From an uncultured Oscillospiraceae bacterium (GTDB lineage Bacteria; Bacillota; Clostridia; Oscillospirales; Oscillospiraceae): 64,000 nt of DNA. Position 1 is the first letter of the stretch. The number at the start of each line of letters is the position of its first letter. Location of the stretch: the NCBI GenBank assembly GCA_934597255.1, contig CAKTQV010000003.1, positions 124,001 through 188,000 on the forward strand. The letters are read 5' to 3'. This document shows positions 33,965 through 42,427 of this stretch, in pieces. A program made the translations under genes and the position numbers. The notes below the pieces were generated by a model. That model had not been told where the DNA came from. It was given only the letters and a program-made list of their open reading frames with translations, and searched no databases.

Positions 33965-34954
33965 TCAATGCACGCGCACGCGGGGATCGACCACGGCGTA
34001 AAGGATATCCGAGATCAGATTGCCCAGCAGCGTCAGTATGGAAAGGAAGGCGAGATAGAACATGGTGAACGGTATATCGCCCGCGATCATCGCCTGGTAG
34101 GAGACATAGCCGATGCCGTTGATGGCAAACAGCGTCTCCGTGATGAGCGCGCCGCCGAACAGACCCGGCAGGCTACCGCCCAGGATCGTCACCAGGGGGA
34201 TCAGGGTGTTTCGGAAAGCATGGTAGTTGATGACCTTCCGCTCGGAAAGGCCCTTGGCGCGCGCCGTGCGGATATAGTCGGAGTTGAGCACCTCGAGCAT
34301 ATTCGTCCGGGTATAGCGCATCAGCGAGCCGATGCTTATTATCACCAATGTCAGTGCAGGAAGGAAGAAATGCTTGGCGAGGTCGAGGAACTTGCCCCAG
34401 TTGTTCAGCTGATTGAAATAGCGGCCCTGCATACCGCTGAGGTCGAACCAGCCAAGCTTAACGCTGAAGACCATCTTCAGCATCGTCGCCACGAAGAATG
34501 TCGGCAGACTCATGCCGACCAGCGCGACGACAGTCACGGCGTAGTCCGTGGTGGAATACTGCTTTCTCGCCGCCACGACGCCCAGCGGCACCGCGATGGC
34601 GATCTCCAGAATGAAGGCCACAAGGGCCAGAACAAAGCTGTACCAGATCACGTCCGAGAACTTCTCCGTGCACGGCACCGTCCAGTACCAGCTCTCGCCG
34701 AAATCGCCCTTAACGGCGTTTCCGAGCCAGATAAAATAGCCCTTCACGGGCCCTTTATCCATGCCGTATGTGGCATTTAGCTCCGCCAGCCATTCCTGCG
34801 CGCTTTTCTGTGACCCGGGCTTCTGCGACAGGTTCAGCGCGCGCATTTCCATATAGCTGGTGGGGAGCGAATACATGATGAGGTATACGAGGAACATTAC
34901 AAAAAAGAGGATCAGGATGCACATCAGAATCCTCTTGATCAGAAATTCGGTCAT
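33965..34954 (-). CDS. OppB-type ABC permease
   Basis: 329 residues, about six membrane segments, BPD_transp_1 core with the EAA-loop region DYIRTARAKGLSERKVINYHAFRN and the late GALITETLF segment. The ATG at 34954 is chosen because GGTGGAGAAT lies upstream and MTEFLIKRIL is the family start. It forms the channel with the OppC-type permease encoded 16 bases downstream. Confidence 0.95.
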   Translation of the reverse strand: MTEFLIKRILMCILILFFVMFLVYLIMYSLPTSYMEMRALNLSQKPGSQKSAQEWLAELNATYGMDKGPVKGYFIWLGNAVKGDFGESWYWTVPCTEKFSDVIWYSFVLALVAFILEIAIAVPLGVVAARKQYSTTDYAVTVVALVGMSLPTFFVATMLKMVFSVKLGWFDLSGMQGRYFNQLNNWGKFLDLAKHFFLPALTLVIISIGSLMRYTRTNMLEVLNSDYIRTARAKGLSERKVINYHAFRNTLIPLVTILGGSLPGLFGGALITETLFAINGIGYVSYQAMIAGDIPFTMFYLAFLSILTLLGNLISDILYAVVDPRVRVH

Positions 34955-35072
34955 ATCATATTCTCCACCTGCGCGTAAGTATTTCGGCGCCGCCGGGCCG
35001 GCCGGCAAAGCCTGTTATTTTCTGCCGGGATGGAGAAAGGGCGCCGAAACGCCCTTTCCCCGGAAAAACAGA

Positions 35073-37406
35073 TCAGCCGTTCATTTCGAGCAGCTCGACG
35101 TCGTTCATCCAGCCCCAATAGGTGGTGATGTCCGGAGTCACGGTGTCGATGTTCACGCGCTGCGTGGAAAGAAGGACGCAGTTCTTGCGCTGATAGGTCG
35201 GGATCTCAACGCTCCAGTCGAGGATGATGTCAAGGCACTGCTTGTAGGTGGCCTTGCGGTAGCTCTGGTCGGCGCTCGTGCGCGCGGCCATGATCAGCTC
35301 ATCCAGCTCGGAGTCGGCGATGCGGTAGTGGTTGGACTTATCCTGGTTCTCGGAGTGATAGATCTGGTACATATCCGGGTCGGCCGTGGCCTGCCAGGCG
35401 GCGCACCACATGTTGACCGTGCCGGCGTCCAGACCGTCCCAAAGGGCGCTGGAATCGGACAGGTCGTTGATCTGAAGGTCGATGCCGACCGTCTTGAGAG
35501 CGTTGGAGGCGTTGGTCACGACGCCGAAGGCGGGGTGGTCGCCGGTGCCGTCGGCCGGGATCTGCAGCTCATAGCTCATGGAAGCGCCCTCGGGAGCCGC
35601 CGTGAAGGTGGAGGTGGCGTCGTCCCAGGTGTAGCCGGCGGCCTTGAGATAGCCGACAGCGGCGTCCAGAGCGGCGGCGTACTTCTCCTCGTCGGTCATG
35701 CCGTCGGTGTAGATGGGGTTGCCGTCCACATCGGTGGAGTAGGCCAGCTCATAGCCCTCGTCGGAAGGACGGGGAGCGGCCCAGGAGGTGTCGGAGATGG
35801 GGTACTGGATAACGCTGGCCAGCTCGCCGTAGTAGGAGTTGATGACGGAGTCGCGGTACACGGCGAACAGCGTCGCAAAGGCCTTGCGCAGATCCTTGGA
35901 CTGCTCGGAGCCCTTGTCGCTGCCGACCAGAACGTTATCGGCACAGATGCCGATGTAGCCGTAGCCGAGGTTGTCGACCAGATCCGTGGTCAGAACGTCG
36001 CCGGTCAGCTCGCCGTTGGAGTTGTAGCTGCGGATATTCTCGGCGGTGGGGACGGAGATGGACGGGTCGGAAATGTCGAACGTGCCGCTGGCCACGCCGG
36101 TGAGCTTATCGGCGTCGGAGCATTCCTGGAACAGGATGTACTTGGTCTTGGGCTCGCCGTTGTAGTAGTTCTCGTTGGCCTCGAAGCTGACGATGCCGTT
36201 CTTGTAGGAAACGAACTTGTAGGGGCCGGCGCCGAGAGGCTCGGTCGTCTTGGAGCGGACGGTGCTCAGATCGCCCTTGGTGAAGCCGAACTGGTTGTTG
36301 TCGTAATCATAGGCGGCCGCGTCGCCGTAGTAATGCATCGGCGCAACGGGGAAAGCCAGCTGATAGATGGCGGTGGCGTCCACTCTGTCCAGATGGACGG
36401 TGAAGCTGTAGTCGCCGGTCTTCTTGATGCCCTCGATATTGGGCACGGAGTCGCCGGTGCTGACGCCGGCGGAATACTCCGACGCCTTGTCGCCGAGCTC
36501 GGCGTTGATGCAATCGGTGATGGAAATGTCGGCAATCTCCTTATTGATGCCGTCGTCGGACAGGTCGTAGCCGTAGTTGTCGATCATCTGCTGCCACATG
36601 GTGGCGGTGTCGGCCGCGTCATAGCCCCACATGCCGACGGCTTCGGTGAAGTCCGCCGCGCCGTAGTTGTTGATAACGTAGTCCGCGATGCTCTGGCAGA
36701 AGGCCTCGCCGCCGGCCTGGAACGCATCCCAGAAGGTGGTCTGCTGCTCTTCGGTCCAGTAGGTGAAGTCGGTGTTGTCCGGGCCGGCCGCCAGGATCAG
36801 GTTCATCAGAGGCTCCATGCCGGCGCGGTACGCTTCCAGACCGGCGATGGGCTGGGCATACAGGGTGATGCCGCCGTCATAGGTCGGGTCGCACAGAACG
36901 TACATCGAGAAGATGGCGTCGTCCGCGGTCATGGGCGTGCCGTCGGAGAAGACGATATCGTCGCGCATGGTGTAGTTGTAGTCGACGGAGCCGTCGTCAT
37001 TTTCCACGACCTCGCAGTCGGCGATGCCCTTGTAGGTGTAATCCGTGCCGTTGTAGGGACGGACCTCGCCCTCGATGCCTTCGTAAACGATGGCGCCTTC
37101 ACGGTCGGAATCGAGAATGTACTTCGAGACCAGATTGGCAACGTCCTGGTCATAGGCGCTCTCGGCGAAGAAGGGGCTGAACTTCTCGGAGAAGTTGGAA
37201 TAGCCAACAACGAGCGTGTCGCTGCCGGCGGCGCGCTCCACGGTCTCCTCCGTGGCGGTCTCTTCGGTGCCGGTCGGCTCCTCCGCCGTAGCCGTCGGCT
37301 CTTCCGCCGTAGGCTCTTCGGTCTTGCTCTTGCCGCAGCCGGCCATCACGCTCATAAGCATGATGACAGCCAGAAGCAGTGCAAGCCACTTGGTCTGCTT
37401 GTTCAT
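35073..37406 (-). CDS. Peptide-type ABC substrate-binding lipoprotein
   Basis: 777 residues, longer than the 500-600 usual for SBP_bac_5. A lipoprotein signal peptide ends in MAGC (Cys24 region), followed by a Thr/Glu/Pro-rich linker (about 28-60) and the binding domain. Family landmarks include VVENDDGSVDYNYTMRDDIVFSDGTPMTADDAIFS near 130 and the LGAGPYKFVSYKNG region. It would capture oligopeptides or similar solutes at the outer membrane-facing surface and deliver them to the OppB/OppC-type pair. It is the first gene of the operon with a strong AAGGAGGA site. Extra length may match the OppC insertion. Confidence 0.94.
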   Translation of the reverse strand: MNKQTKWLALLLAVIMLMSVMAGCGKSKTEEPTAEEPTATAEEPTGTEETATEETVERAAGSDTLVVGYSNFSEKFSPFFAESAYDQDVANLVSKYILDSDREGAIVYEGIEGEVRPYNGTDYTYKGIADCEVVENDDGSVDYNYTMRDDIVFSDGTPMTADDAIFSMYVLCDPTYDGGITLYAQPIAGLEAYRAGMEPLMNLILAAGPDNTDFTYWTEEQQTTFWDAFQAGGEAFCQSIADYVINNYGAADFTEAVGMWGYDAADTATMWQQMIDNYGYDLSDDGINKEIADISITDCINAELGDKASEYSAGVSTGDSVPNIEGIKKTGDYSFTVHLDRVDATAIYQLAFPVAPMHYYGDAAAYDYDNNQFGFTKGDLSTVRSKTTEPLGAGPYKFVSYKNGIVSFEANENYYNGEPKTKYILFQECSDADKLTGVASGTFDISDPSISVPTAENIRSYNSNGELTGDVLTTDLVDNLGYGYIGICADNVLVGSDKGSEQSKDLRKAFATLFAVYRDSVINSYYGELASVIQYPISDTSWAAPRPSDEGYELAYSTDVDGNPIYTDGMTDEEKYAAALDAAVGYLKAAGYTWDDATSTFTAAPEGASMSYELQIPADGTGDHPAFGVVTNASNALKTVGIDLQINDLSDSSALWDGLDAGTVNMWCAAWQATADPDMYQIYHSENQDKSNHYRIADSELDELIMAARTSADQSYRKATYKQCLDIILDWSVEIPTYQRKNCVLLSTQRVNIDTVTPDITTYWGWMNDVELLEMNG

Positions 37407-37443
37407 GATTTGTCCTCCTTATAAAAGATTTTTTGTCTTGTTT

Positions 37444-37472
37444 TATATAACAGCCAGCGGCTGATATATCGA
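37444..37472 (-). promoter_or_regulatory. Possible promoter of the ABC operon
   Basis: Minus strand TCGATA (37472-37467), 17-base spacer, TATATA (37449-37444) with TGT in front. The -35 is weak, consistent with regulation. Confidence 0.4.
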
Positions 37473-37484
37473 AGAAAGGGCCTT

Positions 37485-37528
37485 CATCACGGCGTTCTGC
37501 CGTGATGCGGAAGGGGACGTCCCCTTCC
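37485..37528. promoter_or_regulatory. Two adjacent dyads upstream of the ABC operon
   Basis: CATCACGGC (37485-37493) pairs with GCCGTGATG (37499-37507), and directly beside it 37509-37528 is a perfect 20-base palindrome (GGAAGGGGAC and its complement). They lie 13-56 bases upstream of the predicted -35. Neither has a T tract, so a protein-binding site is as likely as an RNA hairpin ending the upstream gene. Confidence 0.55.
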
Positions 37529-37565
37529 CGCGCGGTATGCGCGATTTTTATGCGCGATCTGATAT

Positions 37566-38114
37566 TTATTGGCCGTCCCGTCCGCACGGACGCATCTCCA
37601 GCCGTTTCCGCTCCGCGAGCATCCATACGCCCGCGCCGAGCAGGATCAGCGCCGCGGCGAGAAACACCGTGTCGCGCGCCGTCTCCCCGCAGCGGACCCA
37701 GTATACGGCGTGGCCGATCAGCGCCAGCGCCGCCAGGATCGCCAGCGCGCCCGCGGCGGCGGCATAGCGGCCGACGAGCTTATCCCGGTTCTCGCGCGTC
37801 ACGCGCGGACCGGCCGACAAAAGCCGGACCAGCGCCGCCTCCACAAAGAACACCGGCAGCATCATCAGCGCGAACGGAAACATCGAATACCACTCATGCG
37901 CGCAGGGCGCGTTGACGCACAGCGCCGCGAGATACGCCGCCGCGCTCGCCACCGACAGACAGGCATACAGCCGCTTCGTCCGCCGCAGCGCCTCGCCGCC
38001 GGCCGCGAATTCATACCACTCGCCGCGGTATACGGCCCGGCGGACGATCCGTCCGCTTCGCGGATCGAGCTGTTCGTCCACGGCCCAGTCCGCCAGATAC
38101 TTTTTCCCTGCCAT
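37566..38114 (-). CDS. Membrane protein of unknown function
   Basis: 182 residues. A hydrophilic N-terminal 50 residues (LADWAVDEQLDPRSGRIVRRAVYRG) precede four hydrophobic segments (about 53-75, 82-105, 125-145, 150-170), then a short basic tail. The ATG at 38114 follows GGAGGCGCTT. It is transcribed from its own promoter toward the ABC operon. I do not recognise the family. Confidence 0.75.
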   Translation of the reverse strand: MAGKKYLADWAVDEQLDPRSGRIVRRAVYRGEWYEFAAGGEALRRTKRLYACLSVASAAAYLAALCVNAPCAHEWYSMFPFALMMLPVFFVEAALVRLLSAGPRVTRENRDKLVGRYAAAAGALAILAALALIGHAVYWVRCGETARDTVFLAAALILLGAGVWMLAERKRLEMRPCGRDGQ

Positions 38115-38136
38115 AAGCGCCTCCGATTCAAAGTAC

Positions 38137-38166
38137 AATATACCATGTGAGGGCTACATAATTCAA
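38137..38166 (-). promoter_or_regulatory. Promoter of the 37566-38114 gene
   Basis: Minus strand TTGAAT (38166-38161), 18-base spacer, TATATT (38142-38137) with TGG in front (extended -10). Confidence 0.7.
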
Positions 38167-38242
38167 GTGGCAAATGGTACAGCTTTGACCAAATTTCCCA
38201 TCGTTTCTGTCAAATGGATGACATTTTTCGTGTCCGCGAGGC

Positions 38243-38284
38243 AAAAACAGCGGCGTATTCCGGAAATCCGGAACACGCCGCCGC
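38243..38284 (-). terminator. Terminator of the 1080-residue beta-helix gene
   Basis: GCGGCGT.TTCCGG pairs with CCGGAA.ACGCCGC around AAAT with one mismatch; on the minus strand it ends in TTTTTG. Confidence 0.8.
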
Positions 38285-38299
38285 TTTGAAAACTTTTCG

Positions 38300-41200
38300 T
38301 CAGGGCATGAGCACGATCTGTCCGCTGTATTCACCGGGCGCCGGCTCGACCGCCGCGCCGTCCACCGTCATCGTTCCGCGCAGCTCGCAGCCCTCGCCGA
38401 TCGTCAGCCCCATGAGCTCCGACCGCCCCGTGACCGTCCAGCTCGCGCCGTCCGCCAGCGTCATGTACAGGCCGTGCGGCGCGGCATAGTCCGCGTCAAG
38501 ACAGTAGCTGTCAAAGCCCTCGGCCGCGCCCGCCGCGTTCCAGTGGGCGCAGTCATAGCCGTTCGCCGCGCCGGTGTAGGCGCAGTTTTCCAGCCGGATA
38601 TACATGTCGCGCTGATAGTCCTCGTGGCTGATGCCGCCCTCGGCGCTCATGTTCCGCAGCGTCACCCGGATGCCGGGATACTGCTCGCCGTCCGGGACGG
38701 CGTTCATGAACATCGTGTCGTTGTTGTACACCGACTGGATGATATAGCCCGTGCCGGCGGGATCGGCGGCCAGCACGCTGTCCTCGACCGTCATGTCCAC
38801 GTTCGTGGACTTGATGAGCACGACGCTGCCGGCGGTATGGTCGATGTACGCCTGCTTCTGCGGCTCATACGCAACGTTCCCGTCCAGAGACAGATCGGTC
38901 CGCAGAACCGAGCCGCGGACGGACACCGGCGTGCTGTAAAGCGGAAGCTCCGCCTGGGAATAGCCCTCGTAGGCCCAGTAGGGCGGAAGATTGACGCTGT
39001 GGATCATGAGCGCGTTGCGGCCGCCCTCGACCACGCTGCCCTGCGTCCCGTCGCTGTGCGCGGCCCGGTCGGCGTCCGTCAGGCGCGCCGCCAGCTCCGC
39101 ATTTTCCTCGCCGTCGGCCAGCGTGCCGACCGTCACGGCGCCGTAGGTGCCGGAGATGATGCCGATCTCGGCGGCGCGGATGCGGCTGCCGAAGCAGTAA
39201 AGATTGCAGAACAGATCCGAATACGCGCCGTAGCCGCCGTCCTGCGTGACCGCGTCGCTGCCGTAGGCATACAGGCTCAGCTCCTTCTCCCCTTCCTCCA
39301 GCGCGGGTTCCGCGCCGTCGGTGGACAGCGCCGCCCAGTTGCGCGAGACGATGGTGGAGTTGATGTAATAGGCCTGGCTCTGGCCGAGAGCCAGCGTGGT
39401 GCGGATGGAGCCGGCCACGAGAAGATTGCCGGGGTTGCCGGCCAGCGGCTCCGTGGACGCCTCCGTGTCGCCGCGGATGTAGCTGTTGCGTACAACGATG
39501 GACGAGCGGCCGGAATCCTGCACGGCGCTGCCCTCCCAGTGGAATATCGCCGCGCCGTCCAGCTCCATCTCGCCCGTGGCCAGATTCACGGCGTCCGGCG
39601 AGGCCGTTTCCTCGTCGAATTCGCGCGTGCAGCCGTAAACGGCCTCCGGCTGCCGGCCGCCGCCGAGAAGCTCCCGCAGCGATTCGACCGGCACATACAG
39701 CTCGCCGCCGCGCTCCACGGCGCCCAGCGCCTCGTCCGCGCCGATCAGCACGACGTTTTCATAGCGGCCCGCCGTCAGCGCGTCCAGCCTCGTGCCCGTC
39801 GCGGGATCGAGATAACCGTCCGCCCCGAACGCGCAGCCGACATAAGCCTCCGCCGCCGCGACGGCGCCGCCGTCCTCGACCGTAAGGGACAGCAGGCTGC
39901 TCCGGCCCTCCACGGTCCAGACGCCGCCGTCCGAAACGGTCATGTACGCGCCCAGACGCGCCGTGTAGGCCGTCTCGTCCTCCTCGCGCACGAGGCAGGA
40001 GCGGATGTTCTGCACCGTCTCGCCGTCCAGCTCAAAATCGCGGCTGTGCCCGCCCTGTTCCAGCAGCGCGGCCAGATTCTCCGGGCTCCAAAGAGCGTTC
40101 CAGGCGGTGATCGAGCCGGTCGTGACGCGGCCGCGGTAATCCGAGGCGACGTTTATATGCATATCGCGCTGATAGTCCTGATGGAGGATATCGCCGGAAA
40201 CGGGCGCGTCGATGCAGATCGTCACGTCCTTCAGCTCCCGGCTGTCCGCCGCGTCGCGGAAAATGTTGCCCACGCCGGGATCGTAGGCGATCATCGTCTG
40301 GACGAGCACGCCGTTGGCCGGCCGCAGCTCGCACCCCGGCTCAAAGCGGATGACCGCGCCGTGGCTGCGCGTCGTGATGAGCGAGCCGAGGCAGTTTTCC
40401 ATATAGAACCAGCTCTCGCCGTATTTCACCGGACTGAGCAGATAGCTGTCCAGATCGAAATGCATCTCGCTGCCGTAGTCGGAGCTTATGTCCTCCGGCA
40501 TGGTGGACAGCACCGCGCCGCGCACCGTCAGCTCGCCCGGCTCCATGATGTTTCCGTTGACGTGGAACACGACCGCGTTGCACGCGCCGGCCACGAGCGT
40601 CCGCCCGTCGGGCGTGAGCGTGTCGTCAAAGTCACAGCCGTCGGCCTGGGCCAGCGCGGCCTCGTCCGCCGCGTCCACGCGGTCGAGCAGGGCCATGCCC
40701 TGCCCCATGACGAACATGCCGTACTGCGCGGAGACGAATTTGCAGCCGTACAGATCGTTTTCAATGCCGTTGAGCGCGTAAAGCGCATAGCCGCCGCTGT
40801 AGCTCTCGGCGTAGTCGTTGACGGCGTACATATGGATGCCGACCGTATTGGCGTCGTGGCTGATCGCGCCCCAGTCGCGCGCGATGAACGCGGAGTTGTA
40901 CAGCCAGATATCCTCGCCGAGCAGCAGCGTGTCGCGCGAGGAGCCGACGATGAGCTTGAAGTCCGGCATGAAGCCGCCCGGCTCGCCGTCGGCGCGCAGG
41001 ACGCTGTTTTTGACGATCAGATTCGTCTCATGGTCACCGGAGGGCGTATACAGCGCGCTGGCGCGGTAGCCCTCGGTGCGGATGTAGACATTGTCGAGCG
41101 TGAGCCAGCCGCCGGCCAACGTGACGCCCACGCCGTACCAGCATTCCTTGTCCGGGTCGCTCGACGGGCCGCGCGTTTCCAGCACGGAATTGAACGAGCC

Positions 41201-41542
41201 GATGCCCTCGACCTCATAAAAATCCTCCGCGCCGCCGATGGTAAAGCGCGCGTCATCGTCGTCGGAGGCAATATAGATGGCGTTGGAGGCGTCGTCCGCG
41301 CCGGTCACGCGAACGCCGGAGATCGCGTCCGCGCGCAGCGTTCCGCCCTCCGCCAGCTCGATGCGGCCGAATTCGGGATGCTCGGTCAGCGTCCCGTTTT
41401 CCACAACGATGGCGCTGTTCGTCTCGTTTTCCAGTCCGTACTGCTGGTCGTTCGGCCGCGCCTCGCCCGAGGCGGCCAGAGCCGCGCCGCCGAGACTCAG
41501 GCACACGGCCATGCACAGGATGATCGCAAGCGCTTTTTTCAT
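38300..41542 (-). CDS. Large secreted protein with two duplicated beta-helix units
   Basis: 1080 residues with a signal peptide (MKKALAIILC, cleavage near residue 24). It is built from two homologous units of about 500 residues: matching landmarks are LYNSAFIARDWGAIS (about 214) and YINSTIVSRNWAALS (about 726), HQDYQRDM (454-461) and HEDYQRDM (973-980), and closing G-x-Y-x-x-V/Q-V-L at about 593 and 1074. Between them, GGELYVPVESLRELLGG (612-628) looks like a short copper-amine-oxidase-N-type stalk motif. The units also match the single unit of the protein at 17239-19131. No anchor is visible. It lies 21 bases after the RhaD-like gene and is probably co-transcribed with it. A surface or secreted binding protein is likely; the ligand is unknown. 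Confidence 0.82.
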   Translation of the reverse strand: MKKALAIILCMAVCLSLGGAALAASGEARPNDQQYGLENETNSAIVVENGTLTEHPEFGRIELAEGGTLRADAISGVRVTGADDASNAIYIASDDDDARFTIGGAEDFYEVEGIGSFNSVLETRGPSSDPDKECWYGVGVTLAGGWLTLDNVYIRTEGYRASALYTPSGDHETNLIVKNSVLRADGEPGGFMPDFKLIVGSSRDTLLLGEDIWLYNSAFIARDWGAISHDANTVGIHMYAVNDYAESYSGGYALYALNGIENDLYGCKFVSAQYGMFVMGQGMALLDRVDAADEAALAQADGCDFDDTLTPDGRTLVAGACNAVVFHVNGNIMEPGELTVRGAVLSTMPEDISSDYGSEMHFDLDSYLLSPVKYGESWFYMENCLGSLITTRSHGAVIRFEPGCELRPANGVLVQTMIAYDPGVGNIFRDAADSRELKDVTICIDAPVSGDILHQDYQRDMHINVASDYRGRVTTGSITAWNALWSPENLAALLEQGGHSRDFELDGETVQNIRSCLVREEDETAYTARLGAYMTVSDGGVWTVEGRSSLLSLTVEDGGAVAAAEAYVGCAFGADGYLDPATGTRLDALTAGRYENVVLIGADEALGAVERGGELYVPVESLRELLGGGRQPEAVYGCTREFDEETASPDAVNLATGEMELDGAAIFHWEGSAVQDSGRSSIVVRNSYIRGDTEASTEPLAGNPGNLLVAGSIRTTLALGQSQAYYINSTIVSRNWAALSTDGAEPALEEGEKELSLYAYGSDAVTQDGGYGAYSDLFCNLYCFGSRIRAAEIGIISGTYGAVTVGTLADGEENAELAARLTDADRAAHSDGTQGSVVEGGRNALMIHSVNLPPYWAYEGYSQAELPLYSTPVSVRGSVLRTDLSLDGNVAYEPQKQAYIDHTAGSVVLIKSTNVDMTVEDSVLAADPAGTGYIIQSVYNNDTMFMNAVPDGEQYPGIRVTLRNMSAEGGISHEDYQRDMYIRLENCAYTGAANGYDCAHWNAAGAAEGFDSYCLDADYAAPHGLYMTLADGASWTVTGRSELMGLTIGEGCELRGTMTVDGAAVEPAPGEYSGQIVLMP

Positions 41543-41563
41543 ACTCCGTCCTCCGTTTATAAT

Positions 41564-42385
41564 TCAGTTTTCGGTTCCGTCAAGCCATTCGTCCCGCACG
41601 GGCAGCGCGAAGCGCTCCGCCAGCGCCCGCAGTCCCTCGTCCGGGATCCCGTCCCCGTGCGGCAGTCCCGCGATGCGCAGATAAATGCCCGCCGCCTTGT
41701 CCGCCGTTTCCACAAGGCCGTAGGCGTCGTCCAGACTGCTTCCGGCGCCGTATACGCCGTGCATCGCCCAGACCACGAGCCGGCAGCGCGCCATTTTCTC
41801 TGCCGTCGCCGCGCCGATGGCCTGCGTGCCGCAGAGCATCCACGGAAGCACGGCCGCCCCCTCGGGCAGCGCGATGATCGCCTCCGTGCACATCTTCCAC
41901 AGCGTGCGCGTGAAGCGCCGCTCGTCCAGCGGATGAACGTGCGTCATGGCGATGAGCGCGTCCGGATGACAGTGCAGCACGACGCGGTGCGCCGGGTCGG
42001 CCGCCAGCCGGGCGCTGTGGCTCATCAGATGGGCCGGCAGCTCCGATGTAAAGCTCCCGCCGTCCTCAAAGCCCCAGAGCAGCTCCGCCGCCCCGTCGTC
42101 CGCGATGCGGATCACGCCGAGATCGTCCTGCGGCCGGAATCGGACGTTTTTGAAATACTTTCCCGTCCCGGTGATGAGCAGGCACCGCCCGGCCAGAGTG
42201 GGGCAGGCGAAGCCCGTATCCATGCGCCGCCGCACCGCGTCCGCCGCCAGATAGGGCCGGAGCTGTTCCTCCTCCAGCAGAAGGCTCAGATTCCCGCCGT
42301 TTTTCTCATCCCAGCCATGGGCATACATATTCTCCATCGTGCGGATGAATTCCTGCAGAAATCCGGCCTGTCGGATATCCTCCAT
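41564..42385 (-). CDS. rhaD: RhaD-like class II aldolase (rhamnulose-1-phosphate aldolase)
   Basis: 273 residues, matching RhaD (about 274). The zinc ligands fit the class II aldolase pattern: H138 and H140 in LHCHPDA and H209 in AMHGVYG; the catalytic Glu is E115 in SELPAH. The N-terminal GWDEKNGGNLS is typical of RhaD rather than FucA. It cleaves L-rhamnulose-1-phosphate to DHAP and L-lactaldehyde. No RhaA, RhaB or rhamnose transporter is in this window. It sits between a polysaccharide polymerase-like gene (42 bases) and the beta-helix gene, apparently in one operon. Confidence 0.87.
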   Translation of the reverse strand: MEDIRQAGFLQEFIRTMENMYAHGWDEKNGGNLSLLLEEEQLRPYLAADAVRRRMDTGFACPTLAGRCLLITGTGKYFKNVRFRPQDDLGVIRIADDGAAELLWGFEDGGSFTSELPAHLMSHSARLAADPAHRVVLHCHPDALIAMTHVHPLDERRFTRTLWKMCTEAIIALPEGAAVLPWMLCGTQAIGAATAEKMARCRLVVWAMHGVYGAGSSLDDAYGLVETADKAAGIYLRIAGLPHGDGIPDEGLRALAERFALPVRDEWLDGTEN

Positions 42386-42427
42386 GCGCTCCCCCTCTTT
42401 CCGGGTCTTTTATGCCGCCGCGTGCGG

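Noticed and set aside
34860..37424. An 854-codon plus-strand open frame across the substrate-binding protein gene
   Set aside because: It reads as Val/Gly/Ala/Leu-rich shadow sequence without a domain; the minus-strand lipoprotein is clear.
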